A stretch of 64,000 nt of DNA from Halorientalis sp. IM1011 (GTDB lineage: Archaea > Halobacteriota > Halobacteria > Halobacteriales > Haloarculaceae), in contig NZ_CP019069.1 in NCBI RefSeq assembly GCF_001989615.1, positions 1-64,000 of the forward strand, read 5' to 3'. Below the pieces are notes generated by a model. That model had not been told where the DNA came from, did not search any database, and saw nothing but the letters and a program-made list of their open reading frames with translations. The position numbers and the translations under genes are program-made. Positions 25,249 through 34,171 of the stretch are shown piece by piece (position 1 is the first letter of the stretch; each line of letters starts with the position of its first letter).

Positions 25249-25458
25249 GGGGCGTTTGCCCGCAGCATCACCGGGCGCGGACGACCCATCGCGTTGCGGT
25301 TCCGCCGTTCGAGACCGGTCGTCGGCGCGGACGGTCACGCCGCCACACTGGGCCGTCGTCGTGTCGCCCGGACACACTACTACGGTAAACGGTATCTTCG
25401 GCGTATCCCGATTTTCCGGATCGTAACGAAGTTACCGGCTACGGTATCCGGGCGGACA

Positions 25459-26433
25459 ATGGGGACCGTCGTCCTCTCCGTCGACGCGGAACTCGGCTGG
25501 GGATTTCACGACTTCGCTGAGCCGCCCCGGGACCGCCTCGCGAACGCACGACGCGGGTGGCAGACGTTGCTGGACCTCTGTGAGGAGTATCGCGTGCCGG
25601 CGACGTGGGCCGTCGTCGGCCACCTGTTTCTGGACGAGTGTGACGGCCGACACGGTGACCACCCCGCGCCGCCGGGCTGGTTCGACCACGAACGGGGGAG
25701 CGACCGCATGGCCCGCTCGCTACGCTTCGCCGACGGACTGATCGAACGGACCGCGACTGCCGACGTCGACCACGAGATCGGACTGCACACGTTCTCGCAC
25801 GTCGAGATGGGGGCGTCGGGGACGACCGCGCGGCTGGCGGACGCGGAGCTGTCGGCGGCCGTCGACGCCGCCCGCGAGTGGGGCGTCGACCCACGGCCGC
25901 GCTCGTTCGTCTTCCCGCGGAACGACGTGGGCAATCTGCAGGCGCTGGCCGATCACGGCATCACCTGTTACCGGGGGACCACGCCGACCGACCGGCGACG
26001 GTTCGACCGATACGGCGGTGTCGACCGTCTCGTTCGGGCGGCGCTGGGGAGCGCCGGCCCGCCGCTCGTCGAGCCACGGCGGGACTCGCTGGGGCTGGTC
26101 GACGTCCCGGCCTCGCTCTTCCTGTTTTCCGTCGAAGGCATCTTGCGTTCGGCCGCCGAGCCGTTCGTCGGCGATCCGGTCGCGGTGCTGGCCCGGCGCG
26201 GTATCGACCGGGCGGCCGCCAGCGACGGACTCTTTCACATGTGGCTGCATCCGAACAACCTCGCCGGGCCCCAGGACGCGGCGCGGCTGGCGGAGATCTT
26301 CGAACACCTCGCGCGCGTCCGGGCCCGAACCGATCTGGAAGTCCGGACGATGGGCGACGTCGCGGCCACAGTTCGAGACGAGACCGAGGCGGCGTCGACG
26401 GCCGTGGTGGCGGACGGAGCCGAATCGACGTAG
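25459..26433 (+). CDS. Polysaccharide deacetylase-like protein (3)
   Basis: 324 residues. The NodB metal motifs are clear: VVLSVDAELGWGFHD near the N-terminus (SVDxE form) and EIGLHTFSHVEMGASG (HTxxH form) at about 110. Other barrel strands are VPATWAVVGHLFLDEC and PRSFVFPRNDVGNLQALAD, and HMWLHPNNLA supplies the C-terminal histidine. This is the GT/PgdA-like haloarchaeal type with a complete metal site, unlike the two more divergent ones at 20-22 kb. ATG 25459 starts the first barrel strand; upstream residues in the same frame are Arg-rich and unlikely to be translated. Confidence 0.88.
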   Translation: MGTVVLSVDAELGWGFHDFAEPPRDRLANARRGWQTLLDLCEEYRVPATWAVVGHLFLDECDGRHGDHPAPPGWFDHERGSDRMARSLRFADGLIERTATADVDHEIGLHTFSHVEMGASGTTARLADAELSAAVDAAREWGVDPRPRSFVFPRNDVGNLQALADHGITCYRGTTPTDRRRFDRYGGVDRLVRAALGSAGPPLVEPRRDSLGLVDVPASLFLFSVEGILRSAAEPFVGDPVAVLARRGIDRAAASDGLFHMWLHPNNLAGPQDAARLAEIFEHLARVRARTDLEVRTMGDVAATVRDETEAASTAVVADGAEST

Positions 26434-26454
26434 CCGAGTCGGTTCGGGCCCTTT

Positions 26455-27633
26455 TCAGCCGGTGTTGTGTTCACAGAACGGCAGGTCCCAGCTGTCGGGG
26501 TCGGTGACGTCCCGACCTTCGACGGTCCAGGGGTCGGGCGCGTCGCCCGCCGTGATCGGCATGGTGATGAGGACGGTCGAGTTCGCGAGCGGCGACAGCG
26601 CCAGTCCGTCGTCGGGGCGGAAGCCGAACGACCGGAGCAACGACGGAGGGAGTCCCGACCCGGCGACGGCGAACACGTCCGTTTCCGGGTGGGTCCGGAG
26701 CAGGCGCTCGAACAGCGCGGCGATCGCCGGCACGCGTGTCTCGCCCGCGAGCGGTACCACGTCGGCGATCCGGGTCTCGGTCCGGTCCGCGAACTGGCGG
26801 GTGCCTGCCACGAGGCCGGCCACGGGATCGCCGTCCCGTGACGCAACGTAGCTGTCGTACTCCCAGTTGGGGTTCTCGAAGCGCCAGTCGTAGAACGCCC
26901 GATCCCGGTGAGCGTGGATCACGTCCGGCTGGGGGAGGGCGGCGACCTCGGCCAGCGTCTCGCTCGGGACCGTGGCGTGGCGCTCGACCTCGATCTCGTC
27001 GTGATGGTGGCCGTTTCGGCGGCGGTCACGGAGCCGGTGGTAGCCGTCGCTGATGCCGTCGAGGGCAGCGGCGGCGCGTTCGGGTGCCAGGCCGCCGAGT
27101 TTCTCGTCGAGGTACGTCGAGGGGCGCTCGATTCGGAGCCACGTCCGGATCGGGCCGACGGTGCGTGCGCCCATGTCGAGGTACGCCGGCCGCGAGCGGG
27201 CGTTCGGGATCGCGAACAGCAACTCGGGTTCGCGTCGCCGGTAGTAGGCGAAGGCGAGGTCGTTCATCCGGGAGAGCAGGCCCCGCCCGCGGTGGTCGGG
27301 GGCGACGACCGTGTCGGCGGTCTGGAGGCCGATCGTCGTCCGCGGGCCCGCCCGGAGCCGGAAGGGCACGAACGGGCGTGCGCCGACGACTTCCCCCTCG
27401 TGTTCGGCTACGAAGACCGGCGTGTGGACGAGATAGGGCGAGTCCTCGAACTTCCAGGCGAACCACTCGCGACCCCCGCCGAGTTCGAGCTCCGTGTTCC
27501 GATGGAGGTCGAGGTAGCCCTCGACGTCGCCGGGTTCGATCCGACGGATGTGGTAGGTCTCGCCCTTCGCTTCGTGTTCGATCACCGGGTCGGAATCGAT
27601 GGCAGCTTTGGAGGGATCGAGTTGCTGGCTCAT
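26455..27633 (-). CDS. GNAT family N-acetyltransferase
   Basis: 392 residues. The N-terminal GNAT core has YHIRRIEPGDVEGYLDLHR, FVAEHEGEVVGARPFVPFRL, and the acetyl-CoA loop ADTVVAPDHRGRGLLSRMND (Q/RxxGxG form). The C-terminal half is a second, weaker GNAT-like domain (YDSYVASRDGDPVAGLVAGT, VPAIAALFERLLRTHPETDV). The two-domain layout is like other haloarchaeal acetyltransferases in glycan clusters. The substrate is unknown. It follows the nucleotidyltransferase gene by 8 bp on the same strand, so they form one operon. Confidence 0.85.
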   Translation of the reverse strand: MSQQLDPSKAAIDSDPVIEHEAKGETYHIRRIEPGDVEGYLDLHRNTELELGGGREWFAWKFEDSPYLVHTPVFVAEHEGEVVGARPFVPFRLRAGPRTTIGLQTADTVVAPDHRGRGLLSRMNDLAFAYYRRREPELLFAIPNARSRPAYLDMGARTVGPIRTWLRIERPSTYLDEKLGGLAPERAAAALDGISDGYHRLRDRRRNGHHHDEIEVERHATVPSETLAEVAALPQPDVIHAHRDRAFYDWRFENPNWEYDSYVASRDGDPVAGLVAGTRQFADRTETRIADVVPLAGETRVPAIAALFERLLRTHPETDVFAVAGSGLPPSLLRSFGFRPDDGLALSPLANSTVLITMPITAGDAPDPWTVEGRDVTDPDSWDLPFCEHNTG

Positions 27634-27641
27634 GGCGTCGC

Positions 27642-28373
27642 TCAGCTGGTGATCTCGGGCTGGTCAGTCTGGAGTCGCTGTTCGGCCTCGTCGCGGTCCT
27701 CGGGGTAGCCGATGTCTAGCCGCCACCCCTCCAGCGGGATGGCGTCGATGGTTCGGCCGCTCTGGAGCAGGAGGTTCACCGCGTCGGTGATCTCGAACTC
27801 GCCCCGGTCGGAGGGCTGGACGAGGTGACAGGCGTGGAAGATGGCCGGCGTGAACGTGTAGAAGCCGGTCATCACGAGGTTCGACGGTGGCTCGTCGGGC
27901 TTCTCGACGACCTCGACGATCTCGCCGTAGTCGTTGGTGTCACAGACGCCGTACCGGCCGGCCTCGTCGTGAGGGACTTCCTCCACGAGGAACGCGGCGT
28001 CGGCGCGGTCCTCCCGCTGCCGGCGGACGGCGTCCCGGAGGTTGGCCTCGAAGACGTTGTCCCCCATCATCAGCATGAAGTCGTCGTCGATCTCGTCTTC
28101 GACCGTGAGGAGGGCGTGGGCGAGTCCCTGCTGACGGCGCTGGTGGGCGTAGGTGATCGGGACGCCCTGGAACTCGTCGCCATAGTAGCTGATGATGTCC
28201 TCCTTCCGGTAGCCGACCACCGCCAGGAGTTCGTCGGCGTCCAGCTCGACCAGTTTCTCGAAACAGTGAGTCAGGATCGGCCGCCCGTCGATTTCGACCA
28301 TTCCCTTGGGCTTGTCTTCGGTCAGCGGGCGGAGGCGCGTCCCCTCTCCGGCCGCGAGTACGACGGCTTTCAT
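27642..28373 (-). CDS. Sugar-1-phosphate nucleotidyltransferase (AglF-like)
   Basis: 243 residues. The N-terminal signature KAVVLAAGEGTRLRPLTEDK with PKGMVEIDGRPIL is that of NDP-sugar pyrophosphorylases, and LMMGDNVFEANL and VVEKPDEPPSNLVMTGFY supply the metal and sugar sites. It would make UDP- or dTDP-glucose (or a related NDP-sugar) from the sugar-1-phosphate. The short length and sequence resemble AglF of Haloferax N-glycosylation, a glucose-1-phosphate uridylyltransferase. The ATG is 38 bp from GGATAAC on the minus strand. It is the first gene of the operon with the GNAT protein and marks the right edge of the glycan cluster. Confidence 0.88.
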   Translation of the reverse strand: MKAVVLAAGEGTRLRPLTEDKPKGMVEIDGRPILTHCFEKLVELDADELLAVVGYRKEDIISYYGDEFQGVPITYAHQRRQQGLAHALLTVEDEIDDDFMLMMGDNVFEANLRDAVRRQREDRADAAFLVEEVPHDEAGRYGVCDTNDYGEIVEVVEKPDEPPSNLVMTGFYTFTPAIFHACHLVQPSDRGEFEITDAVNLLLQSGRTIDAIPLEGWRLDIGYPEDRDEAEQRLQTDQPEITS

Positions 28374-28509
28374 GTGACGGCCGTCCCCGCGGCGTGAGTA
28401 AAGTATGGGCGCGTTATCCGGGATACGGGGTCTGTAACGAACCGCGGATCGGTTCCGGGAGTGAGAGGGTGAGTGAGAGCGATCTCACATTCTGGATACT
28501 CTCTGGATA

Positions 28510-28620
28510 CTCCCCCACATCCCCGCACCCCTCATCCCCGCATCCTCGCATCCCCGCATCCCCGCATCCCACATCCATCCCCGCACCTACATCCCTGCAT
28601 CTCCGCACCCCACACACACC
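28510..28620. repeat. Degenerate CATCCCCG short tandem repeats
   Basis: A run of imperfect 8-9-bp units (CCCCGCATCC, CTCGCATCC, CCCCACATCC and similar) that leads directly into the first ORB-like repeat at 28621. It is pyrimidine-rich on the plus strand. Confidence 0.7.
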
Positions 28621-28963
28621 CCCCGTTTCGAGTGTTTCTCCCTGAGGAATGGTGGGTGGGGGGAAGAGGCCGTCTGGGTCGGAATACATATAAATAGATG
28701 TTTCCCCACACCCCGTTTCGAGTGTTTCTGCCGTAGTAACTGGGGTTACTACTACTACTTACTCTAGCTAGAGGAAAGAAATATAAATAAAGACAGACAC
28801 AGCTCACGGAGTTTCGCTCCGGTGTAGGGTCGACAGCGACAGCCCTAGTTTACAATGGTATTCTAGAGCCCTCTTCTCGCTGATTTCGTTCACCACCCTC
28901 CCCCCACCGGGGGGACCCCCCTTTCCAATCACGCAGAACACTCGAAACGGGGGGTGTGTGTGC
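28616..28963. other. Putative replication origin with three ORB-like repeats and an AT-rich core
   Basis: CCCCCCGTTTCGAGTGTTT is present at 28619-28637 and CACCCCGTTTCGAGTGTTT at about 28709-28727, both in plus orientation, and the inverted copy AACACTCGAAACGGGG is at 28938-28953. Between the second and third is an AT-rich stretch (28741-28800, with ATATAAATAAAG). ORBs in opposite orientation around an unwinding element is the usual archaeal origin layout. The same 16-mer core occurs in front of the orc1/cdc6 gene at 42.3 kb. No orc gene is adjacent here. The 28374-29032 stretch has no coding frame I can support. Confidence 0.6.
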
Positions 28964-29032
28964 CCGGTCGTCGAACGAATTCGTCGTCCGGGGACGTTTC
29001 GACGGAATCCCTTCCGTTCGGGAAACGGGAAG

Positions 29033-29545
29033 TCAGGACAGTGGATAGCGCTGGAGGTCACTCTCGCTGCTATCTTCGACAGGCATCCCGTCGTGTGACC
29101 GTTCGGTCGCGAGCGACTCGGCGTGAGTGAGGGATTCCCAGAGGTCAGGGTTCGTCGGCGGTGACTCGAGGACGAGGCTGTCCTGAAAGTCGTCCGGAAG
29201 CCGAAGGAGGTCGTCCGCAGAACCGTTCGCGAGGTCCTCGGGGGGTACCAGCTCCGTCTTCAGGATGTCGTACTGATACCCCCGTTCGCGAATCGTGATC
29301 GCATCGAGCGACGGGCGGAGACAGCTCCCGTCGGGGATGCGAACCGTCTCGGCGGCTCTGAAGACGGTGAACCGGCTCCCGTCCTGCGTCGGTGTCAGGA
29401 CCACCCGGTAGTCTTCGAGTGGGCGCTCTATCGTCGAGGTATGGATCGCGACGATCCACCCCCGCGTGATCTGCCCTCCGGCAGTTTCGACTGTCGTCTC
29501 CGGCGTGAGCCGCTCGTACATCGGCGTCGGTGTGTCGGTTGGCAT
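29033..29545 (-). CDS. Hypothetical protein next to the orphan ORB cluster
   Basis: 170 residues, acidic, no membrane segment. The first half is a small beta-rich domain (ETTVETAGGQITRGWIVAIH, YRVVLTPTQDGSRFTVFRAA), and the second half is helical and acidic (LPDDFQDSLVLESPP). I do not recognise a family. Haloarchaeal amino-acid composition and the absence of a better frame on the opposite strand support it as real. It lies just downstream of the ORB cluster and points towards it. Confidence 0.65.
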   Translation of the reverse strand: MPTDTPTPMYERLTPETTVETAGGQITRGWIVAIHTSTIERPLEDYRVVLTPTQDGSRFTVFRAAETVRIPDGSCLRPSLDAITIRERGYQYDILKTELVPPEDLANGSADDLLRLPDDFQDSLVLESPPTNPDLWESLTHAESLATERSHDGMPVEDSSESDLQRYPLS

Positions 29546-30569
29546 GAGTGGCAGGGTGAGGCCCCGGAACGGGTGGTGAGTTCACGAAGGAACGTGTCGC
29601 CGTATTCCGGGAGCCCACCAGGACCGATGCTCGCCGGTCCAACCCACGGACTGGAGCGTGTGATCGACTACGGCCGCGTTCGACCGGTCCTGGTACCCCA
29701 CAGTCCAACGGGTGGGTGTAAAAATCATTTTTCTGCAAACATGAGACGAGTCATATGACAGCGCCCTTTCCCCTCCCAGAACCCAGCCACTCCCCGTTCT
29801 GGCGGTCCTCTTCCCGTGCTACCGCACACCAATACGAGTATCTGAAAATACTATAATTATAGCACTTCGAGTCACAGTAATACACGGACCCTCACGCCGT
29901 CGCCTGCCGGAGGTTTTCCGATACCAACACCCGTGTACGAAGAGCAAGCAACGGGTATGACAATAATTTCTGAGAGGTTTTAGTATGTATGTATATGGTT
30001 TCGAATGAGACTGCGCTTTTCAGAACGTGCCAGTCGGACAGATAGCCGATACAGACTCTTACGGCCGTCTCTGTGACACTCCTCCAAAAACCACTACGTA
30101 ATTGTATTCTATCATTATATGAACTCTGATAATTCTCTGTGTGTTGTCCCTCGTATAACACTCGATACCGGGGGTAGATCCGACAGACGCCGAACTTACA
30201 TCGTAGTCCGCCAGAACTCGTGGTACAACAATCGAGAATATGGCACCTACGGGTATCGTATTGAGACCGCACACGAAACGACATCGTCAAATCATCGACT
30301 GTGAGGAGTCACCGGTCGACGGACACGACCGAAGTACAACATGTGATACTCAGACGGGCGCAAATAATATCGGGAAGTGCTGTCCCTACACTCCCGTTTT
30401 GTCCCTCTATCTACAATCTATGGGGTTTCAGAGACGAACAGTACGTTACATCTCAGACAATACACCATACAAATATCAACGATGAGTATGAACACTCACA
30501 GAGAAGTCATCGTTGCGGGGGACGACTACGCGACCGACCGTCCCCGACCGGGCGAGGCGGCAGGCAAGT
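29546..30569. other. AT-rich intergenic region, no gene seen
   Basis: About 1 kb of unusually AT-rich sequence for this genome (for example 29840-29880 and 30100-30130). The open frames it contains have cysteine-, tyrosine- and serine-rich translations without haloarchaeal character, so I do not call them. Low GC here fits a transferred or origin-like region. Confidence 0.5.
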
Positions 30570-30857
30570 ATGAACGAGGACTCAGTCGATTCGGCGGACA
30601 CGAGCGACCGATCAGACGGCGGCGTCGTCGAACTCCGGCTTCGGGATTCGGTCATCGACACGACGATCACGAAGATGGAGGACCAGTTGCAGGTGGAAGT
30701 CGTCACGGAGTTCGACGACGGCACTTACGACGTCTCCACGTATCGGTTCTACCTGACGCGGGCCGACGAAGCCGTCCCGAAGTACGAGGTCGACGCGAAG
30801 TTCAGGCTGATCGTGGCCGCGAAGTTGCTGGACGAGGGCTACGACCCCGCGATGTGA
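30570..30857 (+). CDS. Hypothetical protein at the head of the PolB cassette
   Basis: 95 residues. After an acidic N-terminus the core reads VVELRLRDSVIDTTITKMED, VTEFDDGTYDVSTYRFYLTR and VDAKFRLIVAAKLLDEGYDP: a small alpha/beta protein. I do not recognise the family. It is followed 82 bp later by the RadA-like gene. The ATG at 30570 follows an AT-poor leader; the frame is open further upstream but with non-haloarchaeal composition. Confidence 0.65.
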   Translation: MNEDSVDSADTSDRSDGGVVELRLRDSVIDTTITKMEDQLQVEVVTEFDDGTYDVSTYRFYLTRADEAVPKYEVDAKFRLIVAAKLLDEGYDPAM

Positions 30858-30877
30858 CCGGCGCGACTGACCGATAC

Positions 30878-30903
30878 GAACCCGGAAATCCGGAAACACC
30901 CCT
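30878..30903 (+). promoter_or_regulatory. Shared 19-mer element upstream of the PolB cassette
   Basis: CGAACCCGGAAATCCGGAA at 30878-30896, followed by ACACCCC. The same 19-mer is found at 39092-39110 just before the orc1/cdc6 at 39156, where it is again followed by CCGGAAACACCCC. It contains a palindromic core (CCGGAAATCCGG). At both places it sits 30-80 bp before a start codon, so it may be an Orc or regulator binding site. Confidence 0.55.
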
Positions 30904-30939
30904 GCATCGCTTACGTAGCTCTCGTTCCTGGCTGCAGGT

Positions 30940-31677
30940 ATGACTCGGTCCGAGCGGATTCCGGAACTGCCGACGCTAGAGCCGGGGCTCCAGTTGCTCC
31001 AGACGGCCGACGACGAACCGCCGGTCAGGCCACTGCAGTCGCTGGTGATCGATACCCTCCTTCTGGGGCCCTCGGGCGGGACGGCCGTGTGGATCGACGC
31101 GCTCGACCACGCGCGCACGGACACACTAACGACACTCGCGCCCAGTTCGCAGATCCTGGATCGGATCCACCTGGCGCGGGGCTTTACGGCCTACCAGCAC
31201 GCAGCGATCGTCGAACGACTCTTCGAGGCGTTGCAGTCACCCACCGAGCACACGACCGACCAGCAGATCACCCCCGACGAGGTCTCGGTGATCGTCTGTC
31301 CCGCCGTCGACGCCCTCTACCGGGCCGACGACGTCGGGTCCGAGACCGCCAGAGAGTTGCTGTATCGCGTCCTCGCCCGGTTGCAGACGCTCGCCCGGCA
31401 GCTGGAGGTTCCAGTGCTGGCCTCGCAGTGGCAGCGGGATTCGCTGTCCGAGCCGTTCGCGACCGCCGCGGACGGCACGATCACGTGCCGGCGGACCGAC
31501 CACGGGCTCCGGTTCGAGACGCCCGATACGGAGACGCTGGTGTACCCCCTCGACGACGGCACCGTCCAGACGACGCTCGCCTACTGGGTCGAGATCCTCG
31601 ACGCGAGACGGCCGCTGTACGACCGGTACAGCGTCGGGACGACCGAACCGATCTCGTCGGCGACGCTGGAGGGGTGA
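30940..31677 (+). CDS. RadA/RecA-superfamily protein without Walker A
   Basis: 245 residues. The segment order is that of a RecA/RadA core: GPSGGTAVWIDALDHARTDT (strand after the P-loop), ILDRIHLARGFTAYQHAAIV, SVIVCPAVDALYRADDVG (Walker B position) and LARQLEVPVLASQWQRDSL. The region before GGTAVW is LVIDTLLLGPSG, with no GKT, so the nucleotide-binding loop is missing and the protein is probably not an ATPase. It is three bases from the next gene and belongs to one operon with the coiled-coil protein and PolB. A structural or loading role for PolB is inference. Confidence 0.7.
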   Translation: MTRSERIPELPTLEPGLQLLQTADDEPPVRPLQSLVIDTLLLGPSGGTAVWIDALDHARTDTLTTLAPSSQILDRIHLARGFTAYQHAAIVERLFEALQSPTEHTTDQQITPDEVSVIVCPAVDALYRADDVGSETARELLYRVLARLQTLARQLEVPVLASQWQRDSLSEPFATAADGTITCRRTDHGLRFETPDTETLVYPLDDGTVQTTLAYWVEILDARRPLYDRYSVGTTEPISSATLEG

Positions 31678-31680
31678 CGG

Positions 31681-32016
31681 ATGGGGCGAATGAATCCGAC
31701 GTTCCGGCGGGTCCTCGGGACGATCGAGGACAGCTGGGAGTCGTACCGGCGCGCGCTGCGCCGGCGCGACCAGCAGTACTTCGACGCGCTGTTCGAGTAC
31801 GCCAATCAGTACGCCGACGCCGCGGGCTATCTCAACCGGGACACGCCCATGATAGCCGTCCTCTTCTCCATCGCGCTCGGTCAGGAGAAACGCCGTCAGG
31901 AACTGGAGGAACGGGTGGCCAAACTGGAGGAGCAGGAGGCCGAACTGAAGGAAGAACTGGCCGAACTCGAACGACGCGTCGCCGAGTTCGAAGCGACGGG
32001 TGGTGACGATGGATAG
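31681..32016 (+). CDS. Small coiled-coil protein of the PolB operon
   Basis: 111 residues. Residues 1-60 are helical and charged (VLGTIEDSWESYRRALRRRD, YFDALFEYANQYADAAGYLN), and residues 65-105 form an uninterrupted coiled coil (ELEERVAKLEEQEAELKEEL). No enzymatic motif. It begins 4 bp after the RadA-like stop and overlaps the PolB start by 8-17 bases, so the three are co-translated. Oligomerisation is the only property I can infer. Confidence 0.7.
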   Translation: MGRMNPTFRRVLGTIEDSWESYRRALRRRDQQYFDALFEYANQYADAAGYLNRDTPMIAVLFSIALGQEKRRQELEERVAKLEEQEAELKEELAELERRVAEFEATGGDDG

Positions 32017-34171
32017 GCACGGAACCGCCGAGCGGGCGATGGAACGCGAAAGGGGGCCCCATTCGATGTTCACAGTCGACTTCCTCGACGGTCGCGTCCG
32101 CGTCTGGTCGACGACCGCGGATGGTGCCGAGTACGAGATCGACGAGGAGTACCGACCGACGCTGTACGCATCCTCGACGGCGGGCGTCGACGACCTCGCG
32201 GAGCGGGTCCGCACCCTCCCGTACGTCGACCGCGTCGCGATCGAGCGATACCGGACCGCGTTCAGGAACGACCCGGAGCGGGTCGTCCGGATCGACGTCG
32301 AACGCATCGACGACGTGCGGCAGGCGGCGACGCGCCTGCGCCGCTGGGGCGACCCGGGCGAGTGCAGGCTCTACAACGTCGACTTCTCGCCGGAGTTCCG
32401 GTACTGCCTGGAGACAGGTACCTGCCCGGCACCGGACCGGGACCTCACGACGCTCGAACTCGCCGTCGACCCGGTCGCACTGGCCAACGACGACCTGCGC
32501 ACGGTCCGGATCGACGGGGAGTCACACGGCGGCTCGATCCCCGAGGTTCTCGAGACGATCCACGCTCGCGTCCGGACGGTCGACCCGGACGTCCTCGTGC
32601 TGAGCTCCGGGGACATCGTCCCGACGGTGTACGAACTGGCCGACGAACACGACCTGGACGTGACGCTCGGTCGCGAACCCGGGTGGCAGCGACTCGCCGC
32701 CGAGTCGACCTACACCAGTTACGGACGGGTCGGCCACTCGCCCGCCCGGTACAACCTCCCCGGCCGCGTCATCGTCGATACGTCGAACACGTTCTTCTAC
32801 ACCGAGACGAACCTGCAGGGGTGTCTCGACCTCGTCGGCCGGTCGTGGAAACCCCTCCAGGAGTTGTCGTGGGCGTCGATCGGGAACGTCCTGACCGCGA
32901 TGCAGATCCGGGAGGCGCTGGCCCGGGGCGTCCTCGTCCCGTGGAAGTCCTGGCGGCCGGAGCAGTTCAAGACGGCGCGACAGTTACACGCGGCCGACCG
33001 CGGCGGGTTCACCTTCTCGCCCGACGTCGGCGTGCACGAGGGGGTCCACGAACTGGACTTCAGTTCGCTCTACCCGAACATCATCCGCGAGTACAACGTC
33101 TCGCCGGACAAGATCCGGTGTGACTGCCACGCCGCCCGCGAGGACGTCCCCGGGCTCGGATACGCGATCTGTGACGAGCAGGGGTATCTCGCCGACGTGC
33201 TCGGGCCGCTGATCGACGACCGGGACGCGATCAAAGCGGAGATCGAGGCGGCGACGGATCCCGAGCGGATCCGCGAACTGGAGGGGAGATCGGGCGCGAT
33301 CAAGTGGATCCTGGTCTCCTGTTTCGGTTATCAGGGGTTCTCCAACGCGAAGTTCGGTCGGATCGAGTGCCACGAGGCGATCAACGCGTTCGCGCGGGAG
33401 ATCCTCCTCGACGCGAAGGCAGCCCTCGAAGCCGGCGGCTGGCGGGTAGTCCACGGGATCGTCGACAGTATCTGGGTCACCGCCCGGGAGGGCGAGTCCC
33501 AGCGGCCGCTCACCGAGATCGCGTCGGAGATCACGGCCGAGGCCGGCATCCGACTGGAGTACGAGGGCGAGTACGACTGGATCGCGTTCGTCCCACGGCG
33601 CGACAGCGACGTCGGCGCGCTGACGAAGTACTTCGGGAAAGTCGCGGGCGAATCCGACTACAAGTACAGAGGGATCGAGTGTCGCCAGCGGAGTACGCCG
33701 GAGTACGTCGCCGACGTGCAGACGGATCTGATCGAGGTGTTCGAACGGCACCGCTCGCCCGAGCCCGTCTGTGATCGGTTGGCGGCCGAACTCGACCGCC
33801 TGCAGGGCGGGGGCGTCGATCCGGAACGGCTGGTCATCGACAAGCGTACTTCGAAGCGTGTCGACGAATACGGGCAGTACACCCGGACCGTCTCGGCGCT
33901 GGAACGGACGGCCGATCAGGGCCGGGATCTACACCCCGGACAGCACGTGGCGTACGTCGTGGTCGACGATTCGAAGTCCTCGCGCGAGCGAGTCACGCTG
34001 GCGTCGGAATCGCCCGAGGAGTACGACCCCGACTTCTACGGCGACCTGCTGGTCCGGGCGGCCGAAAGCGTGCTGTCGCCGATCGGCTGGCGAAGGGACG
34101 ACATCGGGGAGTATCTGGCGTCGACGAACGAGACGACGTTGACGCGGTTCAGCGGACCGACTCGAACGTGA
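32009..34171 (+). CDS. Family B DNA polymerase, probably degenerate
   Basis: About 720 residues, no intein. Motif A is VHELDFSSLYPNIIREYNVS with the catalytic Asp. Motif B is GAIKWILVSCFGYQGFSNA: the lysine is kept but the usual NSxYG is SCFG. Motif C is VVHGIVDSIWV in place of YGDTDS, keeping the second Asp and losing the first. The exonuclease motifs are lost (LTTLELAVD where DIE is expected, and SSGDIVPTVYEL). A thumb-like end reads YDPDFYGDLLVRAAESVLSP. It is therefore probably a proofreading-deficient and perhaps weak or inactive polymerase. It ends the RadA-like/coiled-coil/PolB operon; ATG 32009 was taken as start, with 32066 as an alternative. Confidence 0.8.
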   Translation: MDRHGTAERAMERERGPHSMFTVDFLDGRVRVWSTTADGAEYEIDEEYRPTLYASSTAGVDDLAERVRTLPYVDRVAIERYRTAFRNDPERVVRIDVERIDDVRQAATRLRRWGDPGECRLYNVDFSPEFRYCLETGTCPAPDRDLTTLELAVDPVALANDDLRTVRIDGESHGGSIPEVLETIHARVRTVDPDVLVLSSGDIVPTVYELADEHDLDVTLGREPGWQRLAAESTYTSYGRVGHSPARYNLPGRVIVDTSNTFFYTETNLQGCLDLVGRSWKPLQELSWASIGNVLTAMQIREALARGVLVPWKSWRPEQFKTARQLHAADRGGFTFSPDVGVHEGVHELDFSSLYPNIIREYNVSPDKIRCDCHAAREDVPGLGYAICDEQGYLADVLGPLIDDRDAIKAEIEAATDPERIRELEGRSGAIKWILVSCFGYQGFSNAKFGRIECHEAINAFAREILLDAKAALEAGGWRVVHGIVDSIWVTAREGESQRPLTEIASEITAEAGIRLEYEGEYDWIAFVPRRDSDVGALTKYFGKVAGESDYKYRGIECRQRSTPEYVADVQTDLIEVFERHRSPEPVCDRLAAELDRLQGGGVDPERLVIDKRTSKRVDEYGQYTRTVSALERTADQGRDLHPGQHVAYVVVDDSKSSRERVTLASESPEEYDPDFYGDLLVRAAESVLSPIGWRRDDIGEYLASTNETTLTRFSGPTRT

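Noticed and set aside
28510-28620. Possible CRISPR array
   Set aside because: The CATCCCCG units are contiguous and degenerate with no spacers, and no cas genes are present in the window.
29892-30290. An open frame of 132 residues in the AT-rich gap
   Set aside because: Cys/Ser/Tyr-rich and basic, without the acidic composition of haloarchaeal proteins, and no upstream promoter.
32009-34171. Intein in the PolB gene
   Set aside because: Motifs A, B and C are continuous and the length fits an intein-free polymerase.
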